Positions 15,867 to 24,018 of a stretch of DNA of 37,718 bases are shown here, piece by piece (positions within the stretch are counted from its first letter, which is position 1; every line of letters starts with the position of its first letter). The stretch is from assembly GCA_905339355.1 (NCBI GenBank), contig CAJPFZ010000465.1, positions 1 to 37,718 of the forward strand. Direction: 5' to 3'. Source of the stretch: Burkholderiaceae bacterium. Its GTDB lineage: Bacteria; Pseudomonadota; Gammaproteobacteria; Burkholderiales; Burkholderiaceae_C. Under the pieces are notes generated by a model, which saw only the letters and a list, made by a program, of their open reading frames with translations, was not told the origin of the DNA and searched no databases. A program made the translations under genes and the position numbers.

Positions 15867-15892
15867 AGAGGAGCGGCAAGTGCCGCTCCTCT
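15867..15892. promoter_or_regulatory. Perfect 12-bp hairpin just upstream of the 72-aa gene
   Basis: AGAGGAGCGGCA (15867-15878) pairs with TGCCGCTCCTCT (15881-15892). The 2-nt gap means the real loop is about four bases. It sits between two minus-strand genes, has no T tract on the minus side, and lies 7 nt before the downstream ATG. It may be a terminator of the upstream gene or a leader structure of the downstream one. Confidence 0.5.
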
Positions 15893-15953
15893 TCTTCAAC
15901 CGGTCTTCATCCGGTCATCAACCGATCTAGACGTTTCTCTTCGGTCGAGCACA

Positions 15954-16364
15954 TCAGCGGCTGCGGCCGCTCTGGCTGCTGCCGCCGCGCTGGCCGCTGC
16001 TGCCCTGATCCAGGTCGCTTTGACCGCCCTGCCTGCCGCGCTCGTCCTGCAGGCCCTGCTCGCTGTCGCTCAGGCCGCCTTCGCTGCCTTGACCGGAGCC
16101 GCCTTGCGCGCCGCTGCGCTCGCGCTGCTGGCCGAGGTCGTCACGGTCGCCGCGTTGGCCGCCCTGTGCGCCGCTGCGGTCTTGATCGCTGCGCTGACCC
16201 ATGCCGCTGCGCTCGCCTTGATCCATGTCCTGCTCGAAGCCGGTCTGGCTGGGCGAGCCGGTCTGTCCGCGCTGGCCGCTGTTCGCCTGGCCACGTTCGT
16301 TGGACTGCGACTGGTTGCCCTGATTCTGGCCTTGCTTGTCGTTGCCTTGGTTGCTGGAAGCCAT
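15954..16364 (-). CDS. Gln/Gly/Ser-rich low-complexity hydrophilic protein
   Basis: A 136-residue protein with no hydrophobic core: about three quarters of residues are Gly, Gln, Ser, Asp or Arg, in loose repeats (QGGQRGDRDD, RSGAQGG, GLSDSEQGLQDERG). It is predicted to be intrinsically disordered and lacks Cys, a signal peptide and TM segments. It resembles in style hydrophilin- or GsiB/KGG-like stress proteins, but no defined family motif is seen. Strong AAGGAG ribosome-binding site 7 nt upstream of the ATG. It is transcribed divergently from the DUF2231 gene across a 150-nt gap that contains a 14-bp hairpin. Confidence 0.75.
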   Translation of the reverse strand: MASSNQGNDKQGQNQGNQSQSNERGQANSGQRGQTGSPSQTGFEQDMDQGERSGMGQRSDQDRSGAQGGQRGDRDDLGQQRERSGAQGGSGQGSEGGLSDSEQGLQDERGRQGGQSDLDQGSSGQRGGSSQSGRSR

Positions 16365-16446
16365 CGTGAACTCCTTGTAGTGACTGCGGATGCCTTGCGG
16401 CGAGTTCGGTCACGCGGAAAAGATCCACGGCCGCACTCGCTGGACG

Positions 16447-16480
16447 GCAAGCGCGGTGCCCGGTCAGGCACCGCGCTTGC
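16447..16480. promoter_or_regulatory. Perfect 14-bp hairpin in a divergent intergenic region
   Basis: GCAAGCGCGGTGCC (16447-16460) and GGCACCGCGCTTGC (16467-16480) pair perfectly around a 6-nt loop. It ends 34 nt before the DUF2231 start codon. A terminator is not expected between divergent genes and no T tract follows, so it may be a structured 5' leader or a large operator. Confidence 0.6.
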
Positions 16481-16514
16481 ACGCTTCGGGGAATCTCAAA
16501 CCGATGGAGTCCCC

Positions 16515-17012
16515 ATGGAAAGCAAAGCCAAGTTCCTCGGCCATCCGGTGCACCAGATGCTGGTGGTGTTTCCGCTCGGCCTGCTCGCCACGGCGGTCGT
16601 GTTCGACCTCGTGTTCCTCGTCGGCGAAGACCCGTTGATGGCCGCAGTCGCGTATTGGATGATCGCCGCGGGCCTCATCGGCGCCCTGCTTGCCGCGCCT
16701 TTCGGTCTGATCGATTGGATGGCGATCGAGCCCGGCACGCGAGCCAAGAAGATCGGCTTGCTGCACGGCGCCGGCAACGGTGTCGTGTCGCTGCTCTTTC
16801 TGGGCAGCTGGCTGCTGCGCGAAAGCGCGGGCAGCGATCCCGGTGCGCTCGCGTACACGCTGTCGTTTGCGGCAGCGGCGCTCGCCCTCGTCACCGCGTG
16901 GCTCGGCGGGGAGCTGGTGTCGCGGCTCGGCGTCGGCGTGTCGGATCAGGCCGGCTTGAACGCACCCAACTCCTTGCATGAACACACGCCGCAGACCAGG
17001 CACGTGCATTGA
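16515..17012 (+). CDS. DUF2231 family membrane protein
   Basis: A 165-residue inner-membrane protein with four TM segments (~18-38, 47-68, 86-103, 115-135). The start MESKAKFLGHPVHQMLVVFPLGLL matches the DUF2231 signature, in which the G-H-P-x-H motif at the first helix may bind a cofactor or metal. Later landmarks are PFGLIDWMAI and LLHGAGNGV. The tail is His-rich (HEHTPQTRHVH). Shine-Dalgarno GGAG at 16506-16509. The open frame continues upstream to 15546, but that part is the antisense of the low-complexity gene. Function of DUF2231 is unknown. Confidence 0.88.
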   Translation: MESKAKFLGHPVHQMLVVFPLGLLATAVVFDLVFLVGEDPLMAAVAYWMIAAGLIGALLAAPFGLIDWMAIEPGTRAKKIGLLHGAGNGVVSLLFLGSWLLRESAGSDPGALAYTLSFAAAALALVTAWLGGELVSRLGVGVSDQAGLNAPNSLHEHTPQTRHVH

Positions 17013-17184
17013 GCGATTCGTTCGTGACGCGCCCGTCACGCATGTCACCTTTGGGTACCGTGTCAGGCACGCATACTGCCCGCGGAACGCTCGGCCCATC
17101 ACGGCCGCGAACCCCTTCGCCGTTCGTGGTGAACCGCAATCGCCCGTCGCTCCCTCGTGAGCTTTTCTTACAAGGAAATTCAGG

Positions 17185-17457
17185 ATGAACGTTCTCAAAA
17201 TTGCGCAGATCAGCGCTGTAGCCCTGGTCGCCGCCGTCTCGCTCACTGCATGCCAACAGCGCGAGGAGACGCCCGACAACACCGCCGGCACGACGGCAGG
17301 CAGCAGCACCGGCACCAGCACCTCGGGCACGGGGTCGAGCACCAGCGCCGACACGACCAATCCGTCGCAGTCCGGTACCACCGGCAGCGCGGCAGGCTCG
17401 ATGTCGTCCACCAGCCCCACCGAAGCATCGCCCGCCGCGAGCGCCGCGAGCAACTGA
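17185..17457 (+). CDS. Small Ser/Thr/Gly-rich lipoprotein
   Basis: A 90-residue exported lipoprotein. The signal peptide ends in the lipobox LTAC (Cys23), and the mature 68 residues are almost only Thr, Ser, Gly, Ala and a few acidic residues, i.e. a flexible, uncharged tail (TTAGSSTGTSTSG...). Aspartate is absent at the +2 position (Gln), so outer-membrane localisation is predicted. AAGGAAATTCAGG precedes the ATG. A strong hairpin follows the stop. Specific function unknown; low-complexity envelope lipoproteins are common in this group. Confidence 0.8.
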   Translation: MNVLKIAQISAVALVAAVSLTACQQREETPDNTAGTTAGSSTGTSTSGTGSSTSADTTNPSQSGTTGSAAGSMSSTSPTEASPAASAASN

Positions 17458-17468
17458 GATCGAGGTGA

Positions 17469-17498
17469 GTGAAAGGCGGGTCACGACCCGCCTTTCAC
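17469..17498 (+). terminator. Strong hairpin terminator after the lipoprotein gene
   Basis: GTGAAAGGCGGGTC (17469-17482) pairs perfectly with GACCCGCCTTTCAC (17485-17498). The stem is 14 bp with a minimal loop, 11 nt after the stop codon. No T tract follows, so termination efficiency is uncertain. Confidence 0.65.
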
Positions 17499-17554
17499 CG
17501 CCCGCTCGTCGAGCGTTCCTGCTCGGGCGTCCGTTGCGACGCCATTTTTTTGCC

Positions 17555-17872
<318 letters not shown>

Positions 17873-18004
17873 TCACGCCCCGAGCGGCTGGTATGGCTCG
17901 TCAACACGACCGAGCAGCCGACGTGCCTGACGATGCCATTGCCAGGAGCGGGCACGCTGTCTGCCGGGATCACGGGCGCGCCGCGTCGTCGTGCGCCCAT
18001 CCCC

Positions 18005-18271
18005 ATGAACGCCTATCGCTCTGTCTCGCTCGCTTGCGTCCTCGCGGTTGCCTGGCTGGTCGGCTGCGACGGCCAGCCGGATCCGGGTGTCGCTCCTTTG
18101 CAGACCACGGCGGGAGCGCACACGCATGACGACGCCGCGCCGCGCACGATGCTGATCGCCATCACCACTGACGATCCGCCCGTCGTCACCGAGCCGATCA
18201 GCAGACTCGACAGCGGCGCGCGCGGCGAGGGCATCCGCCCCACGCGCGGCGCCTCCGGCCTCCAGCCTTGA
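18005..18271 (+). CDS. Putative small lipoprotein
   Basis: An 88-residue protein. MNAYRSVSLACVLAVAWLVG followed by CDGQ forms a signal peptide with lipobox-like VGC (Cys21). The mature part has a short His/Asp-rich stretch (HTHDDAAP) and no recognised fold. No convincing Shine-Dalgarno precedes the ATG. The frame overlaps none of its neighbours, and the reverse-strand frames here look less protein-like. A palindrome (CCGATGCC-C-GGCATCGG, 18305-18321) follows the stop and may be a terminator or an operator of the next gene. Confidence 0.5.
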   Translation: MNAYRSVSLACVLAVAWLVGCDGQPDPGVAPLQTTAGAHTHDDAAPRTMLIAITTDDPPVVTEPISRLDSGARGEGIRPTRGASGLQP

Positions 18272-18320
18272 TCCACCCCGAGAGCCGGGCAGGCACATCC
18301 GTTGCCGATGCCCGGCATCG

Positions 18321-19652
18321 GTGCGCCGCGGCGATTCCCGGTGCGCCATCCTGGGCCAGCGTGTGGACTTCGCCGACTTCTTTACCCGCAGCGCTCGTGA
18401 GACAGTGCGACTCGCGTGGGAGCGTGGGCTGCTGATGCTCTTCGACTGCCGAGGCCCGCCGATCGACGTCGACGCCGACGAGCAGGCGCTGCGCCGTTCG
18501 CTGTCGCGACTGTCGCATGCGGCCGTGGCCATGGTGGACGAGGGCTCCCTGTTCATGACTGCCCATGCGGGCTGGAACGATGCCGGACTGGCCGACGTGT
18601 CGATCAGCATTGCCGGCGCGGGCGGGTGCATCACCGCTGGCGCCCTGAGCAGCGCCTTGCAGCAGTTGGAACTGGCCGAGCGCAGCACGGCGCCCGATGC
18701 GCCGGCCGGTTCGCGCGTGGCCCACGGCGTGTGTCCGATCACCGGCGCGCCCATCTCCTTCGGCGCCGAAGGCGATCAGGGCATCCTGTTCGCGCTCGAT
18801 CTGGTCATGCCGGCGCGGCTGCAGCCCGCGGCACCCATGCCGAGCGCCGGTGGCGCCTCGGCCTGGCTGCTCAGCAGCGCGCCGCAAGCGTCATGGTCGC
18901 TGATGCGCCGCCTGCAGCGCCTCGGCTGGCGAACGACGCACTTCGAGTCCGCGCAGCACGCGCTGCAGCAACTGCGCGCAGGCGGGCCCGCCGCCGCGCC
19001 GGCGCTCGTCGTCGGCATCGCGTCGAACGATCTCCAGGCTGAGGATCTGCAACCGATGCGGCCGCGGCTCGCCGCCGACGTGCCGCTCATCCTGGGCACG
19101 CTCGAACCTGCTGCCCAGGCCGGCGCGGTGGACTGCCGTCCCTGGCCCTTCAGCCCCGCCGACCTGATCGAGCTGACGCAGCGGGTGTCGCAGCGCGAGC
19201 GATCGGCCGACGACACGCAACCCGCGGCGCTGATCTCGAGCGGCTGGATCGGCCGGCCGCGCGCGGTGGTGGTCGACGACAACGAGGTCAACCTGCTCGT
19301 GGCCAGCGGCCTGCTGCAGCTCGCCGGCTTCGACGTGCAGACCGCGCGCAGCGGCGAAGAAGGCATCGAGCGCTGCCGAACCCACCTGCCGCAATGGGTT
19401 CTGATGGACGTGCACATGCCCGGCATGGACGGCCTGCAGACCACGCGCCGGCTGCGCCGCATGCAGCACGAAGGCACGCTGGCGCACTTTCCGATCGTCG
19501 CCGCGACGGCGGACACGACGGCCGTCATCGGTCCGGCCTGCCGGGAAGCGGGCATGGATGGCACGCTCAGCAAGCCGCTGAGCCTGCGCGCGATCGAACG
19601 CGAGATCGACAGGCTGCTGCCGGGACTGCGCAGCGTGGCCATGACACGATGA
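18321..19652 (+). CDS. Kinase-derived response regulator: degenerate ATPase-like region, pseudo-receiver and active receiver
   Basis: A 443-residue protein that reads like a hybrid histidine kinase that has lost its H-box/dimerisation domain. Residues ~15-165 follow the pattern seen just after a DHp domain (VDFADFF, then AWERGLLML, a D-x-x-x-LRRSL N-box analogue and MVDEG) but the ATP-binding Asn and the glycine lids are not recognisable. Residues ~178-290 look like a receiver fold without acidic pocket. Residues ~313-435 are a canonical receiver: acidic pair D319/D320, phospho-acceptor D363 in WVLMDVHMPGMDG, and K418 in TLSKPLS. GTG 18321 and GTG 18363 are both possible starts. Probably a phosphate-accepting scaffold or output protein; partner kinase unknown. 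Confidence 0.75.
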   Translation: MRRGDSRCAILGQRVDFADFFTRSARETVRLAWERGLLMLFDCRGPPIDVDADEQALRRSLSRLSHAAVAMVDEGSLFMTAHAGWNDAGLADVSISIAGAGGCITAGALSSALQQLELAERSTAPDAPAGSRVAHGVCPITGAPISFGAEGDQGILFALDLVMPARLQPAAPMPSAGGASAWLLSSAPQASWSLMRRLQRLGWRTTHFESAQHALQQLRAGGPAAAPALVVGIASNDLQAEDLQPMRPRLAADVPLILGTLEPAAQAGAVDCRPWPFSPADLIELTQRVSQRERSADDTQPAALISSGWIGRPRAVVVDDNEVNLLVASGLLQLAGFDVQTARSGEEGIERCRTHLPQWVLMDVHMPGMDGLQTTRRLRRMQHEGTLAHFPIVAATADTTAVIGPACREAGMDGTLSKPLSLRAIEREIDRLLPGLRSVAMTR

Positions 19653-19788
19653 AAGGCCCGGCCGGGTCGGAGCCCACCTACAGCAGCAAGCGACGCGCGC
19701 CGATGGGCGACAGCCGCCGCTGCGCGTGAAATCGAAATGCCTCGCCACCCTTTTGCGGCGAGCCCATCGTCATGAACAGGAGACCGTC

Positions 19789-20334
19789 ATGAACCAGGAC
19801 AGACCCGCCGCCAAGGGCGAAGTGAAGAATCCCGTCGATCGCGATCGCGACGACGACCGCAATCCGCTCGGCGCGCACCCGGTGGGCACGGCGGCCGGCG
19901 CCGCAGCCGGCGCGGTGGCCGCGGGCGCCGCGGTGGGCAGCATGGCCGGGCCGATCGGGGCGGCGGTCGGCGCCGCCATCGGCGGCGTGGCCGGCGGCTT
20001 CGCCGGCAAAGGCATCGCCGACATGATCGATCCGGAGATGGAAGACCGCTACTGGCGCGACAACTGGAGCGAGCGCTCGTACATCGACGGCGGCTTCACC
20101 TACGACCAGGACTACGGCCCGGCGTATCGCTACGGTGTCGATGCCTACAGCCGCTACCCCGAGCGGAACTACGAGGACATCGAGACCGACCTGTCGGCGG
20201 GCTGGCGCGACGCGCGCGGCGAATCGCGGCTCGACTGGGACCGGGCGAAACATGCGACGCGGGATGCCTGGCAGCGCGTGAGCGACACCGTCGAGCGCGC
20301 CACGCCGGGCGATTCGGACCGCGACGGCAGGTAG
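19789..20334 (+). CDS. Glycine-zipper domain protein
   Basis: A 181-residue protein. A hydrophilic N-terminus (~1-33) is followed by a Gly/Ala-rich double glycine zipper (~34-76: GTAAGAAAGAVAAGAAVGS then GAAVGAAIGGVAGGFAG), which usually inserts in a membrane, and a soluble Tyr/Asp/Arg-rich C-terminal half with repeats of aromatic pairs (YRYGVDAYSRYPERNYED). There is no signal peptide; the zipper itself is the only hydrophobic segment. Shine-Dalgarno AGGAGA (19778-19783) supports ATG 19789 over the longer frame. Similar proteins in this group are stress-related, but no function is known. Confidence 0.8.
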   Translation: MNQDRPAAKGEVKNPVDRDRDDDRNPLGAHPVGTAAGAAAGAVAAGAAVGSMAGPIGAAVGAAIGGVAGGFAGKGIADMIDPEMEDRYWRDNWSERSYIDGGFTYDQDYGPAYRYGVDAYSRYPERNYEDIETDLSAGWRDARGESRLDWDRAKHATRDAWQRVSDTVERATPGDSDRDGR

Positions 20335-20346
20335 GCCGCCTGCACC

Positions 20347-20371
20347 GCGTCCGATGGGCTTCATCGGACGC
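20347..20371. terminator. Hairpin between convergent genes
   Basis: GCGTCCGATG (20347-20356) pairs perfectly with CATCGGACGC (20362-20371) around a 5-nt loop. It lies between the stop codons of the glycine-zipper gene and the GDSL gene, so it could act for both. No T tract is seen. Confidence 0.7.
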
Positions 20372-20388
20372 AGTCAGTCATTCCGCGA

Positions 20389-21405
20389 TCAGCGCCGCGC
20401 CATCCGTGCGCGGCGCAAGCCCGTCAGCAGCACGAGGCCGCCAGCCATCAGGAGCCAGGTCTGCGGCTCCGGCACCAGCGCTGCGCGCAGCATCGCCTCG
20501 CCCAACAGCCGGTGCGTCACCGCGGTCGGGTGGATGCCGTCCCAGAACAGGTAGCTGTCCGGCTGCGCGCACACCGTGCCGCCGCCGGTGAAGCCGAGGT
20601 CGTCTCCGGTGTAGCAGCGATCGGTGAGGTTGACGAGGCCGTGGCTGCTGGCGTTCGCGACGATGTCTTCGAGCGCGCCGAACGCATCGAAGCGGATCAG
20701 CCGAATCTCGGGATGCAGCAACTCGAACTCGTCGAGCACGTTGCCGAGTCCCGCGTTGAAGCTTTGCACGAGCGAGGTGGCCGCGGCCTGCGCGGGCGGG
20801 CCGCCGATTTCGCGCACCCGCGGCACCCGGCCGAGGTTGGGCACGTTGGGCACGAGCAGCGTGCGCGCGCCCTCGTCGGCCAGTGAGTTCAGCAAGCCGC
20901 CGAGGTCGGTCAGCGTCCCGCCGATGCCGGGGATCGGCTGACCGAGGGGATCGGTGGTGCGGCCGAGGAAGATGTCCTGCAGGTTGTTGGAGCCGCCCCA
21001 AAGCACGTAGAGCGCATCCGGATCGGCAGGGCCAGGCAGCGCTCGGTACTGCGCCACCTGGTCGATGAGGCCGAGGAAGGGCGGGCCGAACAGCTGGTAG
21101 CGCGTGCGCGCGCCCCCGTAGGCGAAGTTGGTGCCGCCGCGCTCGAAGGCGGTGGCCGAGTGCCCCAGCCCCGCGGCGAGCACATCGGCATAGAGCAGCC
21201 CGTTGCTGGCGCGGCCTTCCGGGTCGTACGGCGGGCCGGGGATCACCGGCGGTGCACCGGGCGGCTTGGGCACCCCGGCGTAGACCGTCGTCACGTTGCC
21301 GGTGTCGGTGAGGCTGTCGCCGAAGAAGTAGACGTCGCTGAACGGCAAGGCCCAGGCGGACCACGATGCACACAGCGACAAGCAGGCCGCGACGATGAGA
21401 CGCAT
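20389..21405 (-). CDS. GDSL/SGNH-family esterase with PEP-CTERM tail
   Basis: A 338-residue exported hydrolase. Signal peptide at 1-19. Block I is FFGDSLTDTGN with nucleophile Ser31, block III has WGGSNNLQD, and block V is DGIHPTAVTH with Asp289 and His292. This complete SGNH triad predicts an esterase/lipase. The last 28 residues form a PEP-CTERM tail (VPEPQTWLLMAGGLVLLTG and a basic end), so an exosortase should process and anchor or release it. GAGGAGG precedes the ATG. Substrate is open: lipid esters, or acetyl groups on the exopolysaccharide that PEP-CTERM proteins accompany. Confidence 0.92.
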   Translation of the reverse strand: MRLIVAACLSLCASWSAWALPFSDVYFFGDSLTDTGNVTTVYAGVPKPPGAPPVIPGPPYDPEGRASNGLLYADVLAAGLGHSATAFERGGTNFAYGGARTRYQLFGPPFLGLIDQVAQYRALPGPADPDALYVLWGGSNNLQDIFLGRTTDPLGQPIPGIGGTLTDLGGLLNSLADEGARTLLVPNVPNLGRVPRVREIGGPPAQAAATSLVQSFNAGLGNVLDEFELLHPEIRLIRFDAFGALEDIVANASSHGLVNLTDRCYTGDDLGFTGGGTVCAQPDSYLFWDGIHPTAVTHRLLGEAMLRAALVPEPQTWLLMAGGLVLLTGLRRARMARR

Positions 21406-21634
21406 ACACCCTCCTCAAGGAACTGGAAGCGCGATCTTGCGAGCAGGCGCATCGAGGTGGAGCGCTCGTTGGCGTGACCGGCGGCAAGAGGGGTAACCGT
21501 TGCGCGGGCAATCCCTTCTCGGCATGCCGCAAATGCGTCCGTGGGAAAACACCGGCTGCGCCCGTCAGCCGCCCACGGCCGGCGCGATAGACTGCCCGCT
21601 TCCAGGGACTTCGGCTCTTCGCCGCCCCTGCACC

Positions 21635-23272
21635 ATGTACACGCAGTTCTTCGGCCTCAAGCAGGAACCCTTCTCGATCGCGCCGGATCCGCGCTATCTC
21701 TTCATGAGCGAGCGCCACCGCGAGGCCTTGGCGCACCTGCTGTACGGCGTCAACGGCGGCGGCGGCTTCGTGCTGCTGAGCGGCGAGATCGGCGCCGGCA
21801 AGACCACCGTGTGCCGCTGCTTCCTCGAGCAGGTTCCGAGACGCTGCAACGTCGCCTACATCTTCAACCCCAAGCTGACGGTCACCGAGCTGCTCAAGTC
21901 GGTGTGCGACGAATTCCGCATCCCCTACCCGCACGAGGGGCCGGGCGTGCCGACCGTCAAGGACTACATCGATCCGCTCAACGAGTTCCTGTTGCGCACC
22001 CACTCGGTCGGCCAGAACAACCTGCTGATCATCGACGAGGCGCAGAACCTCTCGGCCGACGTGCTCGAGCAGCTGCGACTGCTGACCAACCTGGAAACCA
22101 GCGAGCGCAAGCTGCTGCAAATCATCCTCATCGGCCAGCCCGAGCTGCGCACGATGCTGGCGCGGCCCGAACTCGAGCAGCTGGCGCAGCGCGTCATCGC
22201 GCGTTTCCATCTGGAGGCGCTGTCGGCCAACGAAACCCGGCAGTACATCCGTCACCGCCTGTCGGTGGCGGGCATGAGCCGCGCGATCCCGTTCGACCGG
22301 CAGACGATGCAGCGCATCCACGAGCTGTCGCGCGGCGTGCCGCGGCGCATCAACCTGCTGTGCGACCGCGCGCTGCTCGGCGCCTATTCCGGCGGGCAGA
22401 GCAAGGTCGACATGGAGGTCGTCGAGAAGGCCGCGAGCGAGGTGTTCGACAACGTGCCCTCGCCGTCGGCGCGGCGCTCGCAGCGCCGGCGCGTCGCGCT
22501 CGCCGGCCTCGGGCTGACCGCGGCGGCGAGCCTGGTCGGCGCCCTCGCCTACACGCTGGGAGGACCCGGGCCGCAGACGGCGCCGGCAGCCGCCGCCAGC
22601 GCGGTGGCGGGCCCAGGCGCTGCCGCATCGGCGGTGGCCGCCAAGGCGCCACCGGCCGCGTCGGCCCCGGTGTTCATCACCTCGGCCGAACTCGACACAC
22701 GCTTTCAGCCCTTGTGGCGCAACGAAGGCGATGCCTGGCGCGAGCTCGCAGCGGCCTGGAAGCTCGAACTGCCCGAGGGTGACCCGTGCCTCGCGGCCCA
22801 GAGTCACGAGCTGTACTGCTTTCGCAGCAGCGCGGGCAACCTCGCGCTCATCCGCCAACTCGATCGGCCCGGCATCGTGACGCTCCACGATGCACAGTCG
22901 CGGCCGGTGTACGCCCTGCTGACCGGCCTGACCGAGCGCGGCGCGACGCTGCGTATCGGCGAGGCCTCGCAGACGGTGACGCTGCCATCGCTCGCCCAGA
23001 TGTGGCGCGGCGATTTCGCCACCTTCTGGCGCGTGCCACCGGGTTACGCCGGCCGCGTGGTCGAGACGGGGCCGGCGGCCGACTGGCTGGCGGCCCAGCT
23101 CGACGCGCTGCAGGGCCGCGAAGGCGCGGCCGAGTCGAGCCTCAAGTCGCAGGTTTCGGCATTCCAGCTGGCGCAGGGCCTGAAGGCCGACGGACTGGCC
23201 GGGCCGACCACCTTCATGCTGCTCAACCGCGCCGTCGGCATCGCCGAGCCGCGCCTGAACGCCGAGAAATAG
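21635..23272 (+). CDS. exeA: ExeA/GspA-type AAA ATPase with peptidoglycan-binding domain
   Basis: A 545-residue inner-membrane ATPase of the type II secretion accessory pair ExeA-GspB. The cytoplasmic AAA+ domain has FFGLKQEPFSIAPDPRYLF at the N-terminus, Walker A GEIGAGKTT (50-58) and Walker B LLIIDEAQN (~130-138). A TM segment (~288-308, GLGLTAAASLVGALAYTLGG) is followed by a Pro/Ala linker, a C39-peptidase-like region (~345-470) and a C-terminal peptidoglycan-binding fold (VSAFQLAQGLKADGLAGP). In Aeromonas, ExeA binds murein and helps the secretin assemble. gspB follows after 5 nt. Confidence 0.92.
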   Translation: MYTQFFGLKQEPFSIAPDPRYLFMSERHREALAHLLYGVNGGGGFVLLSGEIGAGKTTVCRCFLEQVPRRCNVAYIFNPKLTVTELLKSVCDEFRIPYPHEGPGVPTVKDYIDPLNEFLLRTHSVGQNNLLIIDEAQNLSADVLEQLRLLTNLETSERKLLQIILIGQPELRTMLARPELEQLAQRVIARFHLEALSANETRQYIRHRLSVAGMSRAIPFDRQTMQRIHELSRGVPRRINLLCDRALLGAYSGGQSKVDMEVVEKAASEVFDNVPSPSARRSQRRRVALAGLGLTAAASLVGALAYTLGGPGPQTAPAAAASAVAGPGAAASAVAAKAPPAASAPVFITSAELDTRFQPLWRNEGDAWRELAAAWKLELPEGDPCLAAQSHELYCFRSSAGNLALIRQLDRPGIVTLHDAQSRPVYALLTGLTERGATLRIGEASQTVTLPSLAQMWRGDFATFWRVPPGYAGRVVETGPAADWLAAQLDALQGREGAAESSLKSQVSAFQLAQGLKADGLAGPTTFMLLNRAVGIAEPRLNAEK

Positions 23273-23277
23273 ACGCC

Positions 23278-23982
23278 ATGTCCTACATCCTCGACGCCCT
23301 CAGAAAAGCCGACGCCGAGCGCGACCGCGGCTCGGTGCCGGGGCTGCACGCGCAGACCTCGCCCGCTTCGGCCGAGGACGCATCGCCACAGCGGCTGCCG
23401 CCGTGGACCTGGGCCGCGGGCGGCGCCGCGCTGATGCTGATCGCCGCGATGGCGTGGCAGCTGATGGGGCGCGACAGCGATGCGACTGCGCGCGCCGTGG
23501 CCGCGTCGCCTGCGCAGGCACCGATCACGCCGGCGCCAATTGCATCCCCACAGTTTGCGGCTCCCCCGTCAGTGCTGGCCAGTCCCGCGCCGGTGCAGGC
23601 GCGTTCACCAGCGCCGGCGGTTCCGCGGCCGGCACCCGTCGCCGCCACCTCTGTGTCGCGCGAGAGCGTGCCCTTGGCGCGCAAGCCCGAACCGGCGGTG
23701 CAGAAAGCGGCCGCGGCTGTTGCTCCCACCGACAGCGCATCCGCTGCCGAGGACCGCGTCTATGCCCTCAACGAATTGCCGGCCGACGTGCGGCGCGATC
23801 TGCCGTCGCTGAAAGTCGGCGGCTCGATCTACTCCGACAACGCGGCCAGCCGCTTCTTGATCATCAACGGCCAGATCTTTCACGAGAACGACAAGGTCGC
23901 GCCGAACCTGACGCTCGAGCAGATCAAGCTCAAGGCCGCGGTGCTGAAGTACAAGGGCTATCGCTACACGATCGGCTTCTGA
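23278..23982 (+). CDS. gspB: Type II secretion system accessory protein GspB
   Basis: A 234-residue bitopic inner-membrane protein. The cytoplasmic N-terminus begins with the family signature MSYILDALRKADAERDRG, then one TM segment (~42-62), a Pro/Ala-rich periplasmic linker (~75-150) and the GspB C-terminal domain (~160-234: LPADVRRDLPSLKVGGSIYSD, then FLIINGQIFHENDKV). GspB works with ExeA to open a path for the secretin in the murein. It starts 5 nt after exeA and a 7-bp hairpin follows its stop. Confidence 0.93.
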   Translation: MSYILDALRKADAERDRGSVPGLHAQTSPASAEDASPQRLPPWTWAAGGAALMLIAAMAWQLMGRDSDATARAVAASPAQAPITPAPIASPQFAAPPSVLASPAPVQARSPAPAVPRPAPVAATSVSRESVPLARKPEPAVQKAAAAVAPTDSASAAEDRVYALNELPADVRRDLPSLKVGGSIYSDNAASRFLIINGQIFHENDKVAPNLTLEQIKLKAAVLKYKGYRYTIGF

Positions 23983-23995
23983 CGCCGCGTGACAT

Positions 23996-24011
23996 GCCGC
24001 GGCCCCGCGGC
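23996..24011. terminator. Short GC hairpin between convergent genes
   Basis: GCCGCGG (23996-24002) pairs with CCGCGGC (24005-24011). It follows the gspB stop and precedes the lipase stop on the other strand. The stem is short and no T tract follows, so it is a weak terminator candidate. Confidence 0.45.
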
Positions 24012-24018
24012 TTGACTG

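Noticed and set aside
15546-16514. The long upstream extension of the DUF2231 frame, Ala/Leu-rich and hydrophobic
   Set aside because: It is antisense to the Gln/Gly/Ser-rich gene; CAG/GGC-type codons read backwards give Leu/Ala runs that mimic membrane helices.
17023-17040. Small hairpin CGTGACG-CGCC-CGTCACG after the DUF2231 gene
   Set aside because: Only 7 bp and no T tract; could be a terminator but too weak to list.
20378-22888. An 836-codon minus-strand frame across the GDSL and exeA genes
   Set aside because: It is an out-of-frame and antisense shadow with Arg/His/Ala-rich sequence. exeA and the GDSL enzyme have clear motifs in other frames.
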